In this document: piece after piece, positions 1 to 11,215 of the stretch | Position numbering within the stretch: the first letter of the stretch is position 1 | How the letters are laid out: the number at the start of each line of letters is the position of its first letter | NCBI RefSeq assembly: GCF_004342485.1 | Contig: NZ_SMBU01000002.1 | Span: 186,001 to 250,000, forward strand | Direction: 5' to 3' | Length of the DNA: 64,000 bases | Source: Roseateles saccharophilus | GTDB taxonomy: Bacteria; Pseudomonadota; Gammaproteobacteria; Burkholderiales; Burkholderiaceae_C | Program-made: the position numbers and the translations under genes | Notes under the pieces: model-generated | Databases searched by the model: none | What the model was told of the DNA's origin: nothing | What the model saw: the letters and a program-made list of their open reading frames with translations, nothing else

Positions 1-2
1 GG

Positions 3-209
3 GCCAGCGGCGCCTGGGACGCCAAGCGCCGCGAGCAGTCTCTGGCGTGGATGTGGGAGCGCATCCAGGCCGGCCTGCGCCATGCCTTCACCCACCAGCC
101 CGGCATGGCCGCGCGCCTGGAGGCCACCACGGCCGAGGTGCGCGAGGGCCGCACGCCGGCCTCCACCGCGGCGCGGCAGCTGCTGGCCGCATTCAGGGAG
201 TCCGCATGA
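3..209 (+). CDS. meaB: MeaB/ArgK-type GTPase, C-terminal fragment
   Basis: Only the last 68 codons lie in the window; the gene enters from the left edge. The fragment runs from ASGAWDAKRREQ through a WMWERIQAGL helix to [11 protein letters not shown], which fits the C-terminal dimerisation arm of MeaB, the G-protein chaperone that protects and reloads adenosylcobalamin in methylmalonyl-CoA mutase. The stop codon overlaps the next start (ATGA at 206-209), so the two are translationally coupled. Carboxylase subunits and an epimerase-like protein downstream support a propionate-to-succinyl-CoA pathway; the mutase itself would lie upstream, outside the window. The GTP-binding motifs are not visible, so the call rests on the C-terminal pattern plus context. 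Confidence 0.8.
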   Translation, partial: ASGAWDAKRREQSLAWMWERIQAGLRHAFTHQPGMAARLEATTAEVREGRTPASTAARQLLAAFRESA

Positions 210-595
210 TCACCGGCCTGCACCACCTCAATCTGCGCGCGCCGGCCGCGTTGCTCGTCGTGCTGCGCGATTTCTACCGCGACGCACTGGGCCTGACGCC
301 CGGCCCGCGGCCGGACTTCGGCACGCCGGGCTACTGGCTCTATGCCGGCGGCCAGCCGGTGTTGCACCTGTCCGAGCAGGCCGCGCACGAGGTGAAGCGC
401 GGCCCGGTTGATCCCGAGGCGCCGACCACCTACGACCACACCGCCTTTGCCGGCAGCGACCCGGTCGCGACCGCGGCGCATCTGCGGGCGCTGGGCGTGA
501 GCTTCCACGAATCCCGTTCGGCCGTCGCCGGCCAGCACCAGTTCTTCCTGCAAGACCCCGCCGGCAATGGCGTGGAGATCAATTTTCCGTTCTGA
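206..595 (+). CDS. VOC-fold (glyoxalase/dioxygenase-like) protein, 129 aa
   Basis: A single-module vicinal oxygen chelate protein beginning [13 protein letters not shown], the usual first strand that carries a metal-binding His (HHLNL). A second His lies in YDHTAFAG and an acidic residue near the C-terminal NGVEINF, so a metal site is plausible. It starts inside the meaB stop codon by a 4-base overlap, which is why this ATG was preferred over an upstream in-frame start. The substrate cannot be read from the sequence. A second VOC protein at 5342-5803 is the better epimerase candidate. Confidence 0.75.
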   Translation: MITGLHHLNLRAPAALLVVLRDFYRDALGLTPGPRPDFGTPGYWLYAGGQPVLHLSEQAAHEVKRGPVDPEAPTTYDHTAFAGSDPVATAAHLRALGVSFHESRSAVAGQHQFFLQDPAGNGVEINFPF

Positions 596-611
596 CGAAG
601 GCGTCAACACC

Positions 612-2140
<1,529 letters not shown>

Positions 2141-2144
<4 letters not shown>

Positions 2145-2971
2145 GTGCTCGTCTTGCAGGGGCCCTGGCCTGGATGCTCGCCCTTGCGGCGGGCATGGCG
2201 GCGGGCATGGCGGCCGCCCAGGAACCGCAGAAGCCGTGGGAGCCTGTTGCCGTCCGTGTGGTGCGGTTCGAAAAGCTCGGCGGCGGCGTAGAGCGCCCGA
2301 CGGGCGAGCCCGTGGTGCGCGAGATGCAGCCGATGCCTGAGAGGTTGTATGCGGTGAAGGACGGGGTCTACAGATCGGCCCTGAGTCGCATCGCGCTGCG
2401 TGTGCCGCGAATCGGCGAAGAGAAGCTGGTGGACGTGCGCGAGGCAATTGCCATTATTCGCGCCGACGGCACGCCGTCCACGACGCAGATCATGTTCGAT
2501 CCAGGCGGCACCCTCGCCGTGAGTGCCTCAACCGACCCGCTGAGCGCAGTCGTCGTGACGCGCTTGCGCGATGACCGGCCGAAGGACGCCGAGCGGGTCT
2601 TGGCAGGCATCGACGGGGGCGAGGTGCAGCGCGCCAACTTGTCGGCGCGTGGTGTCGGTTACCACCGAGTGCAGACGCAAATGGGGCCTGGCTTGGCACG
2701 GGTCATCCGCAATCGCGTGCGTACGCTGCGCTTCCCCTACGACATCGGGCTGCTTAACGACAGCGGTACGGTTACCTACGGCGTTACCGCCTTCGTCGTC
2801 GTCGGCAGAGACAGCATGGTGGAGTTCTCCCAGCTGTTCCCCTGTGGTCAGCGCAGCGACGGCGACTGTCGAGTCGCCGCGCTCAAGGCCCACGAAGCGT
2901 TCATCAATGGCGTCACCGGCTTCACGGACTACGCGGCCGTGGGCTACAAGCCCGCGTCTTCAGCGCATTGA
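2141..2971 (+). CDS. Exported protein of unknown function, 276 aa
   Basis: I do not recognise the family. The GTG at 2141 overlaps the pccB stop (GTGA) and gives an N-terminus with Arg4 followed by a hydrophobic Ala/Gly/Met run and AAAQEPQ, a convincing cleavable signal peptide; ATG 2174 is an alternative start. The mature part has no obvious membrane segment and only one or two cysteines ([11 protein letters not shown] near the C-terminus, possibly a disulfide). It looks like a soluble periplasmic protein rich in beta-strand-like stretches. Composition is a little less G+C-biased than pccB. It interrupts the usual pccB-pccA order together with the next gene. Function unknown; no catalytic motif seen. 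Confidence 0.7.
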
Positions 2972-2990
2972 GGCTCTGGAGAAATCGCCC

Positions 2991-3281
2991 ATGAGCAAAG
3001 CCACATGCGCCGCCGAAGCCCGCCAGCTCACCGACATTCCCAACATCGGCAAGGCCATGGCTGCTGACCTGGTTGGGCTGGGCATCGAGACGCCGGCCGA
3101 CGTGAAGCGCATGGACCCGCTCGAAACCTACGACCGGCTGCGCGACCCCATGGGCCAACGCCACGATTCCTGCGTGCTGGACACCTTCATGGCCGCGCAC
3201 GACTTCATGAACGGCGGGCCCGCCCAGCCGTGGTGGCACTTCACTGAGCAGCGCAAGAAGCCGCTCGCGAAAACGAAATAA
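2991..3281 (+). CDS. Helix-hairpin-helix protein of the Cdd1/pathogenicity-locus type, 96 aa
   Basis: The N-terminal half reads LTDIPNIGKAMAADLVGLG, a helix-hairpin-helix DNA-binding element (IPNIGKA...L..LGI) near residues 13-35. It is followed by ETPADVKRMDPLETYDRL, a conserved RHDSCVLDTFMAA helix and an aromatic PWWHFTEQRK tail. This layout matches small proteins annotated Cdd1 or TfoX-C-like helix-hairpin-helix, whose cell role is not established. The gene lies 15 bases before pccA in the same direction and may be cotranscribed, but nothing links it to propionate metabolism. The start at 2991 gives MSKATCAAEARQLTDIPN. Confidence 0.75.
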   Translation: MSKATCAAEARQLTDIPNIGKAMAADLVGLGIETPADVKRMDPLETYDRLRDPMGQRHDSCVLDTFMAAHDFMNGGPAQPWWHFTEQRKKPLAKTK

Positions 3282-3296
3282 CGAACGAGGCATCAC

Positions 3297-5342
3297 ATGT
3301 TCACCAAGATCCTTATTGCCAACCGCGGCGAAATCGCCTGCCGCGTCATCGCCACGGCCCGCAAGATGGGCATCAAGACGGTGGCCGTCTACTCAGAGGC
3401 CGACAAGGATGCCCGCCACGTCGAACTGGCCGACGAGGCCGTGCTGCTCGGCCCGGCGTCGTCGCGCGAGAGCTACCTCGTGGCCGACAAGATCATTGCC
3501 GCCTGCAAGCAGACCGGCGCCGAAGCCCTGCACCCGGGCTATGGCTTCCTGTCCGAGAACGAGGACTTCGCGCGCCGCTGCGAGGAGGAGGGCATCGCCT
3601 TCATCGGCCCCAAGCACTACAGCATCGCGGCGATGGGCGACAAGATCGCCTCCAAGAAGCTTGCCAACGAGGCCAGGGTCAGCACCATCCCCGGCCACAA
3701 CGAGCCCATCCTGTCGCCCGAGGAGGCGGTCGAGATCGCCAAGCGCATCGGCTACCCGGTGATGATCAAGGCCAGCGCCGGCGGCGGTGGCAAGGGCCTG
3801 CGCGTGGCCTTCAACGACAAGGAGTGCTTCGAGGGCTTCAGCTCCTGCCGCAACGAGGCGCGCAACAGCTTCGGCGACGACCGCGTCTTCATGGAGAAGT
3901 TCGTCGAGCAGCCGCGCCACATCGAGATCCAGGTGCTCGGTGACGGCCATGGCAACGTGGTCTACCTGCACGAGCGCGAATGCTCCATCCAGCGCCGCCA
4001 CCAGAAGGTCATCGAGGAAGCGCCGTCGCCCTTCATCAGCGAGGCGACGCGCAAGGCCATGGGCGAGCAGGCCGTGGCCCTGGCCAAGGCCGTGAAGTAC
4101 CAGAGCGCCGGCACTGTCGAGTTCGTCGTCGGCAAGGACCAGGACTTCTACTTCCTGGAGATGAACACGCGGCTGCAGGTCGAGCACCCGGTCACCGAGT
4201 GCATCACCGGCCTCGACCTGGTCGAGCAGATGATCCGCGTCGCCGCCGGCGAGAAGCTGTCATTCACGCAGGCCGACATCAAGCGCGACGGCTGGGCCAT
4301 CGAGTGCCGCATCAATGCGGAAGACCCCTTCCGCAACTTCCTGCCGTCCACCGGCCGCCTGGTGCGCTACCAGCCGCCGGAGACGAGCATGGTGCAGGGC
4401 GAGCCCGAGCGCTTCGGCGTGCGCGTGGACACCGGCGTCTACGAGGGCGGCGAGATCCCGATGTTCTACGACTCGATGATTGCCAAGCTCATCGTGCACG
4501 GCAAAGACCGCACCGAGGCCATCGCCAAGATGCGCGAGGCGCTGAACGGCTTCGTCATCCGCGGCGTGTCCAGCAACATCCCCTTCCAGGCCGCGCTGCT
4601 GGCCCACCCGGATTTCGCGATCGGTAACTTCAACACCGGATTCATCGCCCAGCACTACGCCGGCGGCTTCAGGGCCGAAGACGTGCCCCACCATGACCCG
4701 CTCTTCCTTGTCGCGCTGGCCGGCTTCATCCGCCGCAAGGCGCGCGAGCGCGAGGCCGGCATCAGCGGCCAGCTGCCCGGCCACGAGGTGCAGATCGAGC
4801 ACGAATACGTCGCCGTCGTGAACCTGGGAGGCGGCCGCACGGAGCGCCACACGCTGCACATCAGCGAGTTCGCCGGCGCGCTGGGCGAGGCCCTCGTGCA
4901 GGTGGGCGGCAAGGCCTATCGCATCGTCAGCCGCTCGCGGCTGAACGACGTGCGCATCGCCGGCACCGTGAACGGGCAGGCCTTCACGGCCCAGGCCGAG
5001 CGCGGCACGGCGAAGAACCCGCTGGCCTACCGCATCCAGCATGGCGGCCTGTCCGTCGAGCTGACCGTGCTCAGCCCGCGCGCGGCCGAGCTGCAGGCGC
5101 TGATGCCCTACAAGGCGCCGCCCGACACGTCCAAGCTGCTGCTGTCGCCGATGCCGGGCCTGCTCGTGAACCTGGCGGCCCAGGTCGGGCAGACCGTGCA
5201 GGCCGGCGAGCGCCTGGCCGTCATCGAGGCGATGAAGATGGAGAACATCCTCAGCGCGAGCCAGGACGTGACCGTGGCCGAGGTGCTGGCCAAGCCGGGC
5301 GAAAGCCTGTCGGTGGACCAACCCATCCTGAGGTTCGCGTGA
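3297..5342 (+). CDS. pccA: Propionyl-CoA carboxylase, biotin carboxylase/BCCP alpha subunit
   Basis: 681 residues: biotin carboxylase core (about 1-450), a central BT-like linker, and a C-terminal biotinyl domain. [14 protein letters not shown] opens the protein; the ATP-grasp glycine loop [12 protein letters not shown] is near residue 158; [13 protein letters not shown] and [12 protein letters not shown] mark the catalytic core. The biotin acceptor is Lys in EAMKMEN, near residue 647 and about 35 residues from the end as expected. It carboxylates biotin with ATP and bicarbonate and hands it to PccB. The stop overlaps the next gene (TGATG at 5340-5344). 681 residues is the usual size for propionyl-CoA carboxylase alpha chains, and larger than AccC. 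Confidence 0.93.
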   Translation: MFTKILIANRGEIACRVIATARKMGIKTVAVYSEADKDARHVELADEAVLLGPASSRESYLVADKIIAACKQTGAEALHPGYGFLSENEDFARRCEEEGIAFIGPKHYSIAAMGDKIASKKLANEARVSTIPGHNEPILSPEEAVEIAKRIGYPVMIKASAGGGGKGLRVAFNDKECFEGFSSCRNEARNSFGDDRVFMEKFVEQPRHIEIQVLGDGHGNVVYLHERECSIQRRHQKVIEEAPSPFISEATRKAMGEQAVALAKAVKYQSAGTVEFVVGKDQDFYFLEMNTRLQVEHPVTECITGLDLVEQMIRVAAGEKLSFTQADIKRDGWAIECRINAEDPFRNFLPSTGRLVRYQPPETSMVQGEPERFGVRVDTGVYEGGEIPMFYDSMIAKLIVHGKDRTEAIAKMREALNGFVIRGVSSNIPFQAALLAHPDFAIGNFNTGFIAQHYAGGFRAEDVPHHDPLFLVALAGFIRRKAREREAGISGQLPGHEVQIEHEYVAVVNLGGGRTERHTLHISEFAGALGEALVQVGGKAYRIVSRSRLNDVRIAGTVNGQAFTAQAERGTAKNPLAYRIQHGGLSVELTVLSPRAAELQALMPYKAPPDTSKLLLSPMPGLLVNLAAQVGQTVQAGERLAVIEAMKMENILSASQDVTVAEVLAKPGESLSVDQPILRFA

Positions 5343-5803
5343 TGACCAAGCCCTATCGCATCCTGGGCATCCAGCAGATCGCCATCGGCGGCCCCGACAA
5401 GGCCGCGCTGCGCAAGCTGTGGGTGGACGTGCTGGGCCTGCAGGTCACCGGCAACTTCGTGTCCGAGCGCGAGAATGTGGACGAGGACATCTGCGCCATC
5501 GGCCAGGGGCCGCACAAGGTCGAGGTGGACCTGATGCAGCCGCTGGACCCCGACAAGAAGCCGGCCGTGCACGCCACGCCGCTCAACCATGTCGGCCTGT
5601 GGGTGGACGACCTGCCCAAGGCGGTCGAGTGGATGAGCGCCAACGGCGTGCGTTTCGCGCCGGGCGGCATCCGCAAGGGCGCGGCCGGCTTCGACATCTG
5701 CTTCATCCACCCGAAGAGCAATGACGAGTTCCCGATCGGTGGCGAGGGCGTGCTGATCGAGCTGGTGCAGGCACCCGCCGAGGTCATCGCGGCGTTGGGC
5801 TGA
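5342..5803 (+). CDS. VOC-family protein, probable methylmalonyl-CoA epimerase
   Basis: 153 residues with two VOC half-modules: [24 protein letters not shown] at the start and [25 protein letters not shown] in the middle. The pattern NHVGLWVDD, an FCFIHPKS-like strand and the C-terminal GVLIELVQ (a conserved metal-ligand Glu) fit the methylmalonyl-CoA epimerase/lactoylglutathione lyase group. Cotranscription with pccA by stop/start overlap favours the epimerase, which converts (S)- to (R)-methylmalonyl-CoA between the carboxylase and the mutase. ATG 5342 was chosen; GTG 5339 is an in-frame alternative adding one residue. The 3' end overlaps the convergent gene at 5784 by 20 bases. Confidence 0.72.
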   Translation: MTKPYRILGIQQIAIGGPDKAALRKLWVDVLGLQVTGNFVSERENVDEDICAIGQGPHKVEVDLMQPLDPDKKPAVHATPLNHVGLWVDDLPKAVEWMSANGVRFAPGGIRKGAAGFDICFIHPKSNDEFPIGGEGVLIELVQAPAEVIAALG

Positions 5804-6557
5804 GGTCGGCGGCGAACCTCTCGTCCAGGCCATGCCGGTGCTGCAGCGCGGCGAGGGCGGCCGGCTCCTCGTGCAGGAAGCGGTCGAACTGGGCCACCAG
5901 CTCGGCATGCCGAGCGCTTGAGAGCCGGTAGTGGTATTCGTAGGGCGCCGCCGGCAGTGCCGTACCGGGCACGAGGGCGCCGGGCTGACCCAGCTGCATG
6001 AGTTGGTAGCGTGCCACGGGCAGCGCGACCTGCACGCCGTCGACGCGGCCGGCCAGGGCCATGCGGATGAGCCGCCTCGGGCTGCCGGCCTCGGTCACAT
6101 GCAGGCGGCCGGCCTCGATCAGCGGCTGGAAGCGCTTGGGCGTGTAGCCGCGCACGATGCCCAGCTCATGCGGCATCTGGTCGCGACGGGCCGCCGGCAC
6201 CATGACCACGTCCTGGAAGGGCACGGCCGGTTCCGAATAGACGAGGTGAGCGCCCTGCTTGGCGGTGGTCTTCCAGTTCGGGTTGTCGGGGAAGACGGCA
6301 TCGAGCCGGCCGGCGACATGCTCGGCCGTCAGCCGCCGGGTGGGCAGGGGCCGGTACTCGAAGCTGTGGCCGTGACGGCTGGCGAACCGGTCCAGCAAGT
6401 CGCGCACATAACCGCGCAATTCACCGTCTGGCCCGGTGCTCATGATGGGTGCAGCGTCGACGTCTTCGACGCCGATGACGAAATGGTCGGCCAGTGCCGG
6501 TCCGGCTGTCGCAAGCAGCGCGGCAAGCAGGACAGGCCAAGCCGGGAGTTTTCGCAT
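5784..6557 (-). CDS. Periplasmic amino-acid-type solute-binding protein
   Basis: 257 residues with a signal peptide ([23 protein letters not shown], cleavage before DHF). The mature part has the PBP2/SBP_bac_3 lay-out: an N-terminal strand ([14 protein letters not shown]), [39 protein letters not shown], then a hinge and [13 protein letters not shown]. No ABC permease or ATPase lies beside it, so it could be an orphan binding protein or a sensor-like periplasmic protein rather than part of a transporter. It is convergent with the epimerase-like gene and divergent from 6851. Ligand not predictable. Confidence 0.72.
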   Translation of the reverse strand: MRKLPAWPVLLAALLATAGPALADHFVIGVEDVDAAPIMSTGPDGELRGYVRDLLDRFASRHGHSFEYRPLPTRRLTAEHVAGRLDAVFPDNPNWKTTAKQGAHLVYSEPAVPFQDVVMVPAARRDQMPHELGIVRGYTPKRFQPLIEAGRLHVTEAGSPRRLIRMALAGRVDGVQVALPVARYQLMQLGQPGALVPGTALPAAPYEYHYRLSSARHAELVAQFDRFLHEEPAALAALQHRHGLDERFAADLSPTPR

Positions 6558-6850
6558 GAAGCATCTGCCTCCGAGGCCGCGAGGCCTTCATCGTCGCACA
6601 GCCTTCAAGCCTTGATTGCCGGGCCGCGAAGCGTTTCGCTGAAGGCGAAGTGCCGATTCCCGACTTGCCGCTTCCAGGAAGTCAGCCCCCTGCGTAACCT
6701 GAGCGCTGCAAAACTTGCGCGTGTCGCGCTGGGCTGACCGGCCCGTGGCACACCGGGAGGCGGGGCGGCCACAAGCCGGTTCGTGAGTTCGGTCGCAAGG
6801 CTTTGCACGCGCGCAGCCAAAATCGGCGCCTTCGCCCCACAAGCCGCCCG
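6558..6850. other. Divergent intergenic region between the binding protein and the phospholipase-like gene
   Basis: 293 bases separating two divergently transcribed genes, so both promoters should lie here. I see no convincing -35/-10 pair and no RNA gene. A small inverted repeat around GCGAAGCGTTTCGC lies near 6626-6640. Short open frames crossing the region lack a Shine-Dalgarno and family-like sequence. Confidence 0.4.
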
Positions 6851-8182
6851 ATGCGCCCGACCCTTTTCCTGGTGTCCCTGCTGCTGCCCACGCTGGCGCA
6901 GGCCTGGGGCAACCACAGCCCCATGTGCTATCGCGCCTTCGAGCGCATGCCCGAGGTCGCCAACGCCGCGCCCGTGAGGGCCGAGCCCCTCGTCGACTTC
7001 CTGCGCGACCAGGAAGCCGCAATCGCCCGTGAGCTCGATGCCCAGGAGGCCGAGGCCCGCGCGCGGCTGAAGAACCACGCGCCACGCCCCGAGGTGCTGC
7101 GCTTCGTGCCGGATGCCGGACGCGGCGATGCCGAGCGCCGTGCCGCCTTCCTGCGCGCGCTGCGGCTGTCACCGCAGTCGAAGCTGGCCCTGTATCTGCA
7201 GGTCGACCCGCGTGACCCCGACACCACCCGGCCGGCGATGGACGCGAGCCTCGTCACCGCCGTCAGACCCGGTGCCGGTGCGACGCAGCGCTTCGTCGCG
7301 CTGCAGCCCGGCGAGAGGGTCGCGCCCCTGGCCGTGCTGGCCTCGGCCTGCGACGAGCCCGACTACGGCCTCGACCTCAATCTCTTCGACGACAACCCCG
7401 GCCACCCGGACTACGGTTTCGGCCCGCAGCCCTTCGGCAATCCGGCCGTCGCCATCGGCTCGCAGGCGCCCTTCCACATGGGCTTCTTCCACCAGGGCGC
7501 CATCTTCAACGCGCTGGCACCGGGCTTCACGCGCAGCCTCATCGAGCTGCGGCTGATGCAGTATGCGGGGCTGGCCGGGCTGGCCTGGCGCAGCGGCCAC
7601 GCCTACTGGGGCTGGCGTTTCGTCGGCCTGGCCCTGCACCACATTGAGGACCTGACCCAGCCTTATCACGCCAGCGCGGCACCCGGCGCCAGCCTGGGTT
7701 ACATGATGTGGGTCAACCTGAAGGCCGGGCTGGGCGCGCCGGCGGACCGGCAGGGCCTCGTCGTGCTGCAAGGCAATCGCCATTTCGTGCTGGAGAAGTT
7801 CCAGACCAACTGGATCATGGACGATGCGCGCCAGCACCGCGAAGGCCCGCTGGAACAGGCGCTGCGCGACCCGAGCCGCGATGCCCGCTACCCGGCCTGG
7901 GGGGCGGGCTATGCGCGCGACGTCGTCGCGGCCGAGGCCTTTGCCGCCGGGCCGGCGACGGACGCGGCCGTCGTTGTCGGCGCACCGGCGCGGTTCGTCA
8001 CCGACCCGCAGCTCGACTTCGCGGCCAACGAGGCCAGGTTCGGCCCAGAGCTTGCACATGACCTGCAGGGCCAGCGCCAGGCCCTGCAGCAGCAGGTGGC
8101 GGAACTGCTCGGCCACTTCGGCGCGCACAGCCGCAACGCCTTGCGCGGCATGCTGAGAGAAGCTGCACAGATGCCACGTTGA
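6851..8182 (+). CDS. Exported zinc phospholipase C / S1-P1 nuclease-like protein
   Basis: 443 residues. Signal peptide MRPTLFLVSLLLPTLAQA, then mature WGNHSPMCYRAF. A Trp at the exact mature N-terminus followed by a His is how zinc-dependent phospholipases C and S1/P1 nucleases ligate their metal cluster. The second signature is HxxxDxxxPxH at about residues 263-273 (HHIEDLTQPYH), the core zinc-binding motif of that superfamily. Other His-containing helices (FHMGFFHQGAIFN, RSGHAYWGWRF) are also present. It probably acts in the periplasm or outside the cell on a phosphodiester, but whether the substrate is phospholipid or nucleic acid cannot be told. ATG 6851 was chosen because it starts the signal peptide; an ATG at 6803 would bury it. 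Confidence 0.68.
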   Translation: MRPTLFLVSLLLPTLAQAWGNHSPMCYRAFERMPEVANAAPVRAEPLVDFLRDQEAAIARELDAQEAEARARLKNHAPRPEVLRFVPDAGRGDAERRAAFLRALRLSPQSKLALYLQVDPRDPDTTRPAMDASLVTAVRPGAGATQRFVALQPGERVAPLAVLASACDEPDYGLDLNLFDDNPGHPDYGFGPQPFGNPAVAIGSQAPFHMGFFHQGAIFNALAPGFTRSLIELRLMQYAGLAGLAWRSGHAYWGWRFVGLALHHIEDLTQPYHASAAPGASLGYMMWVNLKAGLGAPADRQGLVVLQGNRHFVLEKFQTNWIMDDARQHREGPLEQALRDPSRDARYPAWGAGYARDVVAAEAFAAGPATDAAVVVGAPARFVTDPQLDFAANEARFGPELAHDLQGQRQALQQQVAELLGHFGAHSRNALRGMLREAAQMPR

Positions 8183-8201
8183 ATTTCGTCTCTGGCGAAA
8201 T
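8183..8201. promoter_or_regulatory. Inverted repeat upstream of the LysR-type gene
   Basis: ATTTCG-N7-CGAAAT (8183-8201) begins immediately after the stop codon of the preceding gene and about 65 bases before the LysR start. It includes the T-N11-A spacing typical of LysR-family operators. A second perfect repeat, GCCTTC-N5-GAAGGC, lies at 8227-8243. Either could be an autoregulatory site; the first is the better operator candidate. Confidence 0.35.
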
Positions 8202-8263
8202 CTCCATCGTTTCTTGGCGCAGAATTGCCTTCTTCACGAAGGCTATGCTGGAGTCAGACGAAT

Positions 8264-9157
8264 ATGCGCCACGACCTCACCACCCTCAACCTCGTGCTGG
8301 CCATCGAGCAGACCCGCTCGATCACGCGCGGCGCGGCCCAGGAGCATCTGGCCCTGGCCGCGGCGAGCAAGCGCCTGTCCGACCTGGAAAGCCGCCTCGG
8401 CGTGCAGCTCTTCGAGCGGCGCGCTCGCGGCGTCGAGCCGACCGAGGCGGGCAGGGCGCTGGTGCGTCACATCCGTTCGCTGCACGCCTCGCTCTATGCC
8501 CTCGAGACCGAGGTCATGGAGTTCTCGCGCGGCATCAAGGGCCATCTGCGCATCGCCGCCAACAGCAGCGCGATCACCGAGGCCCTGCCGCCGCATCTGG
8601 TGGGTTTCTCGCAGGCCCACGGCCAGATCCGCATCAGCCTCGAGGACCTGACCAGCGCCGAGGCGCAGGCCGCGGTGGCCGAGGGGCGGGCGGATGTCGG
8701 CGTCTTCTCGCCGCCGCTGCTCGACAACCGCCTGCAGACCTGGGTCTTCGCCCACGGCCGGCTGGCGGCCCTCGTGCCGCTGAAGCACCCGCTGGCCCAG
8801 CGCGAGGAAGTGACCTTCGACGACCTGCTGGCCTATGACCTCATCGGCCTGCATGCCGGCGCCAGCGCCCAGGAGCTGATGCGCGAGCAGGCGGCGGCGC
8901 GCGGTAAGACGCTGAACGCGCGCTGGCAGGTGCGCGGCTTCGACGCCATCGCCCAGCTCGTCGAGGCGGGCCTGGGCGTGGCCGTGCTGCCCGAGCAGCC
9001 GGCCGAGCGCTTCACGCGGGTCTTCGGCGTGCGCTGCCTGCGCCTTGAAGAACCCTGGGCCGAGCGCGAGTATGTATTGGGTGTGCTGCGCCAACAGCGC
9101 CTGCCCACCGTGGTGCAACGCTTCGTGGACACCCTCATTCCCCGAGACAAGCAATGA
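8264..9157 (+). CDS. LysR-family transcriptional regulator
   Basis: 297 residues with an N-terminal winged helix-turn-helix ([36 protein letters not shown], about 19-55) and a C-terminal periplasmic-binding-like effector domain ([21 protein letters not shown] onward, with [11 protein letters not shown] near 240). Its stop codon overlaps the leuC start by four bases, so it is cotranscribed with leuCDB rather than divergent from its target as most LysR genes are. A regulator at this position is common in Burkholderiales leu operons. The effector is unknown. ATG 8264 was selected because it starts the HTH domain normally. Confidence 0.88.
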   Translation: MRHDLTTLNLVLAIEQTRSITRGAAQEHLALAAASKRLSDLESRLGVQLFERRARGVEPTEAGRALVRHIRSLHASLYALETEVMEFSRGIKGHLRIAANSSAITEALPPHLVGFSQAHGQIRISLEDLTSAEAQAAVAEGRADVGVFSPPLLDNRLQTWVFAHGRLAALVPLKHPLAQREEVTFDDLLAYDLIGLHAGASAQELMREQAAARGKTLNARWQVRGFDAIAQLVEAGLGVAVLPEQPAERFTRVFGVRCLRLEEPWAEREYVLGVLRQQRLPTVVQRFVDTLIPRDKQ

Positions 9158-10566
9158 CCTCCCGTACCCTTTACGACAAGCTTTGGGACGAGCATGTCGT
9201 GCACTCCGAACCGGATGGCACGGCACTGCTCTACATCGACCGCCACCTCGTGCACGAGGTGACCAGCCCGCAGGCCTTCGAAGGCCTGGACCTGGCCGGC
9301 CGCAAGGTCTGGCGCCTGTCCGCCAACCTGGCGGTGAGCGACCACAACGTGCCGACGACAGACCGCTCGCAGGGCATCGCCGACCCGATCTCCAGGCTGC
9401 AGGTCGACACGCTGGACGCCAACTGCGACCGTGTCGGCATCACGCAGTTCAAGATGAACGACAAGCGCCAGGGCATCGTGCACGTCATCGGCCCGGAGCA
9501 GGGCGCCACGCTGCCCGGTATGACCGTCGTCTGCGGCGACAGCCACACCTCCACGCACGGCGCCTTCGGTGCGCTGGCGCATGGCATCGGCACCAGCGAG
9601 GTCGAGCATGTGCTGGCCACGCAGACGCTGTCGGCCAAGAAGGCCAAGAACCTGCTCGTGAAGGTCGAGGGCCAATGCGCCAAGGGCGTCGGCGCCAAGG
9701 ACATCGTGCTGGCCATCATCGGCCGCATCGGCACCGCCGGCGGCACCGGCTACACCATCGAGTTCGCCGGCTCGGCCATCCGCGCGCTGAGCATGGAAGG
9801 CCGCATGACGGTCTGCAACATGGCCATCGAGGCCGGCGCCCGTGCAGGCCTGATCGGCGTGGACGATACGACCATTGCCTATGTGAAGGGCCGCCCCTTC
9901 TCGCCGCAGGGCGTGGAATGGGAGCAGGCCGTCGCCTACTGGCGCACGCTGCACTCCGACTCCGGCGCCCACTTCGACAAGATCGTCGAGATAGCCGCCG
10001 ACCAGATCCGCCCGCAGGTCACCTGGGGCACCTCGCCCGAGATGGTGCTGTCCATCGACGACCGCGTGCCCGATCCCGACAAGGAGCGCGACGCCGTCAG
10101 GCGCGGCGCCATCGAGCGCGCGCTGACCTATATGGCGCTTGAGCCCAACAAGGCCATCAACGACATCCATGTCGACAAGGTCTTCATCGGCTCCTGCACG
10201 AACAGCCGCATCGAGGACATGCGCGAGGCCGCGGCCGTCGTGAAGCGCGTGGGCGGCCGTGTCGCCAAGAACATCAAGCTGGCCCTGGTCGTGCCGGGAT
10301 CCGGCCTCGTCAAGGCCCAGGCCGAGGCCGAAGGCCTGGACCAGGTTTTCAAGGCTGCGGGCTTCGAATGGCGCGAGCCTGGCTGCTCGATGTGCCTGGC
10401 GATGAACGCCGACCGGCTGGAGCCGGGCGAGCGCTGCGCCTCCACCAGCAACCGCAATTTCGAAGGCCGCCAGGGCGCAGGTGGGCGTACCCACCTCGTC
10501 AGCCCGGCCATGGCCGCGGCGGCCGCGATGAGCGGTCATTTCGTCGACGTGAGGACGATCGCCTGA
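9154..10566 (+). CDS. leuC: 3-isopropylmalate dehydratase, large subunit
   Basis: 470 residues, the standard length. It forms the [4Fe-4S] half of isopropylmalate isomerase, which converts 2- to 3-isopropylmalate in leucine synthesis. Cluster cysteines are visible in [12 protein letters not shown] (near residue 348) and GCSMCLAMN (near 411 and 414). Other family landmarks are [33 protein letters not shown] and [18 protein letters not shown]. It overlaps the LysR-type gene upstream and leuD downstream by stop/start overlaps, so leuC-leuD-leuB form a tight operon. Confidence 0.97.
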   Translation: MTSRTLYDKLWDEHVVHSEPDGTALLYIDRHLVHEVTSPQAFEGLDLAGRKVWRLSANLAVSDHNVPTTDRSQGIADPISRLQVDTLDANCDRVGITQFKMNDKRQGIVHVIGPEQGATLPGMTVVCGDSHTSTHGAFGALAHGIGTSEVEHVLATQTLSAKKAKNLLVKVEGQCAKGVGAKDIVLAIIGRIGTAGGTGYTIEFAGSAIRALSMEGRMTVCNMAIEAGARAGLIGVDDTTIAYVKGRPFSPQGVEWEQAVAYWRTLHSDSGAHFDKIVEIAADQIRPQVTWGTSPEMVLSIDDRVPDPDKERDAVRRGAIERALTYMALEPNKAINDIHVDKVFIGSCTNSRIEDMREAAAVVKRVGGRVAKNIKLALVVPGSGLVKAQAEAEGLDQVFKAAGFEWREPGCSMCLAMNADRLEPGERCASTSNRNFEGRQGAGGRTHLVSPAMAAAAAMSGHFVDVRTIA

Positions 10567-11213
10567 TGGACAAATTCACCCTCCACAAGGGCCTCGTCGC
10601 GCCCATGGACCGCGAGAACGTTGACACCGACGCGATCATCCCCAAGCAGTTCCTGAAGTCGATCAAGCGCTCGGGCTTCGGCCCCAACCTGTTCGATGAG
10701 TGGCGCTATCTGGACCATGGCGAGCCCGGCCAGGACCCGGCCAGCCGCCGGCCCAACCCCGACTTCGTGCTGAACCAGCCGCGCTATGTTGGTGCCAGCG
10801 TGCTGATCGCGCGCCAAAACTTCGGCTGCGGCTCCAGCCGCGAGCACGCGCCCTGGGCGCTGCAGCAGTACGGCTTCCGTGCCATCCTGGCGCCGAGCTT
10901 CGCCGACATCTTCTTCAACAACTGCTTCAAGAACGGGCTGCTGCCCATCGTCTTGCCCGAGTCGGCGATGAACCAGCTGTTCGACGAGGCCAAGGCCTTC
11001 CCGGGCTATCAGCTCGTCATCGACCTGCCGCGCCAGGTCGTCGTCAAGCCCGATGGCGCCGAGATTCCCTTCGACATCGAGCCTTTCCGCAAGGAATGCC
11101 TGATCGGCGGCCTCGACGAGATCGGCCTGACGCTGCAGCACAGCGACAAGATCCGCGCCTATGAGGCTGCCCGCATCGCCGCCAAGCCCTGGCTCAACAA
11201 TCGAGTGATTTGA
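10566..11213 (+). CDS. leuD: 3-isopropylmalate dehydratase, small subunit
   Basis: 215 residues, normal length. [35 protein letters not shown] is the typical start of the swivel domain, and [13 protein letters not shown] the conserved substrate-binding loop. It pairs with LeuC. The ATG shares its A with the leuC TGA (TGATG), indicating translational coupling. Confidence 0.97.
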   Translation: MDKFTLHKGLVAPMDRENVDTDAIIPKQFLKSIKRSGFGPNLFDEWRYLDHGEPGQDPASRRPNPDFVLNQPRYVGASVLIARQNFGCGSSREHAPWALQQYGFRAILAPSFADIFFNNCFKNGLLPIVLPESAMNQLFDEAKAFPGYQLVIDLPRQVVVKPDGAEIPFDIEPFRKECLIGGLDEIGLTLQHSDKIRAYEAARIAAKPWLNNRVI

Positions 11214-11215
11214 AG

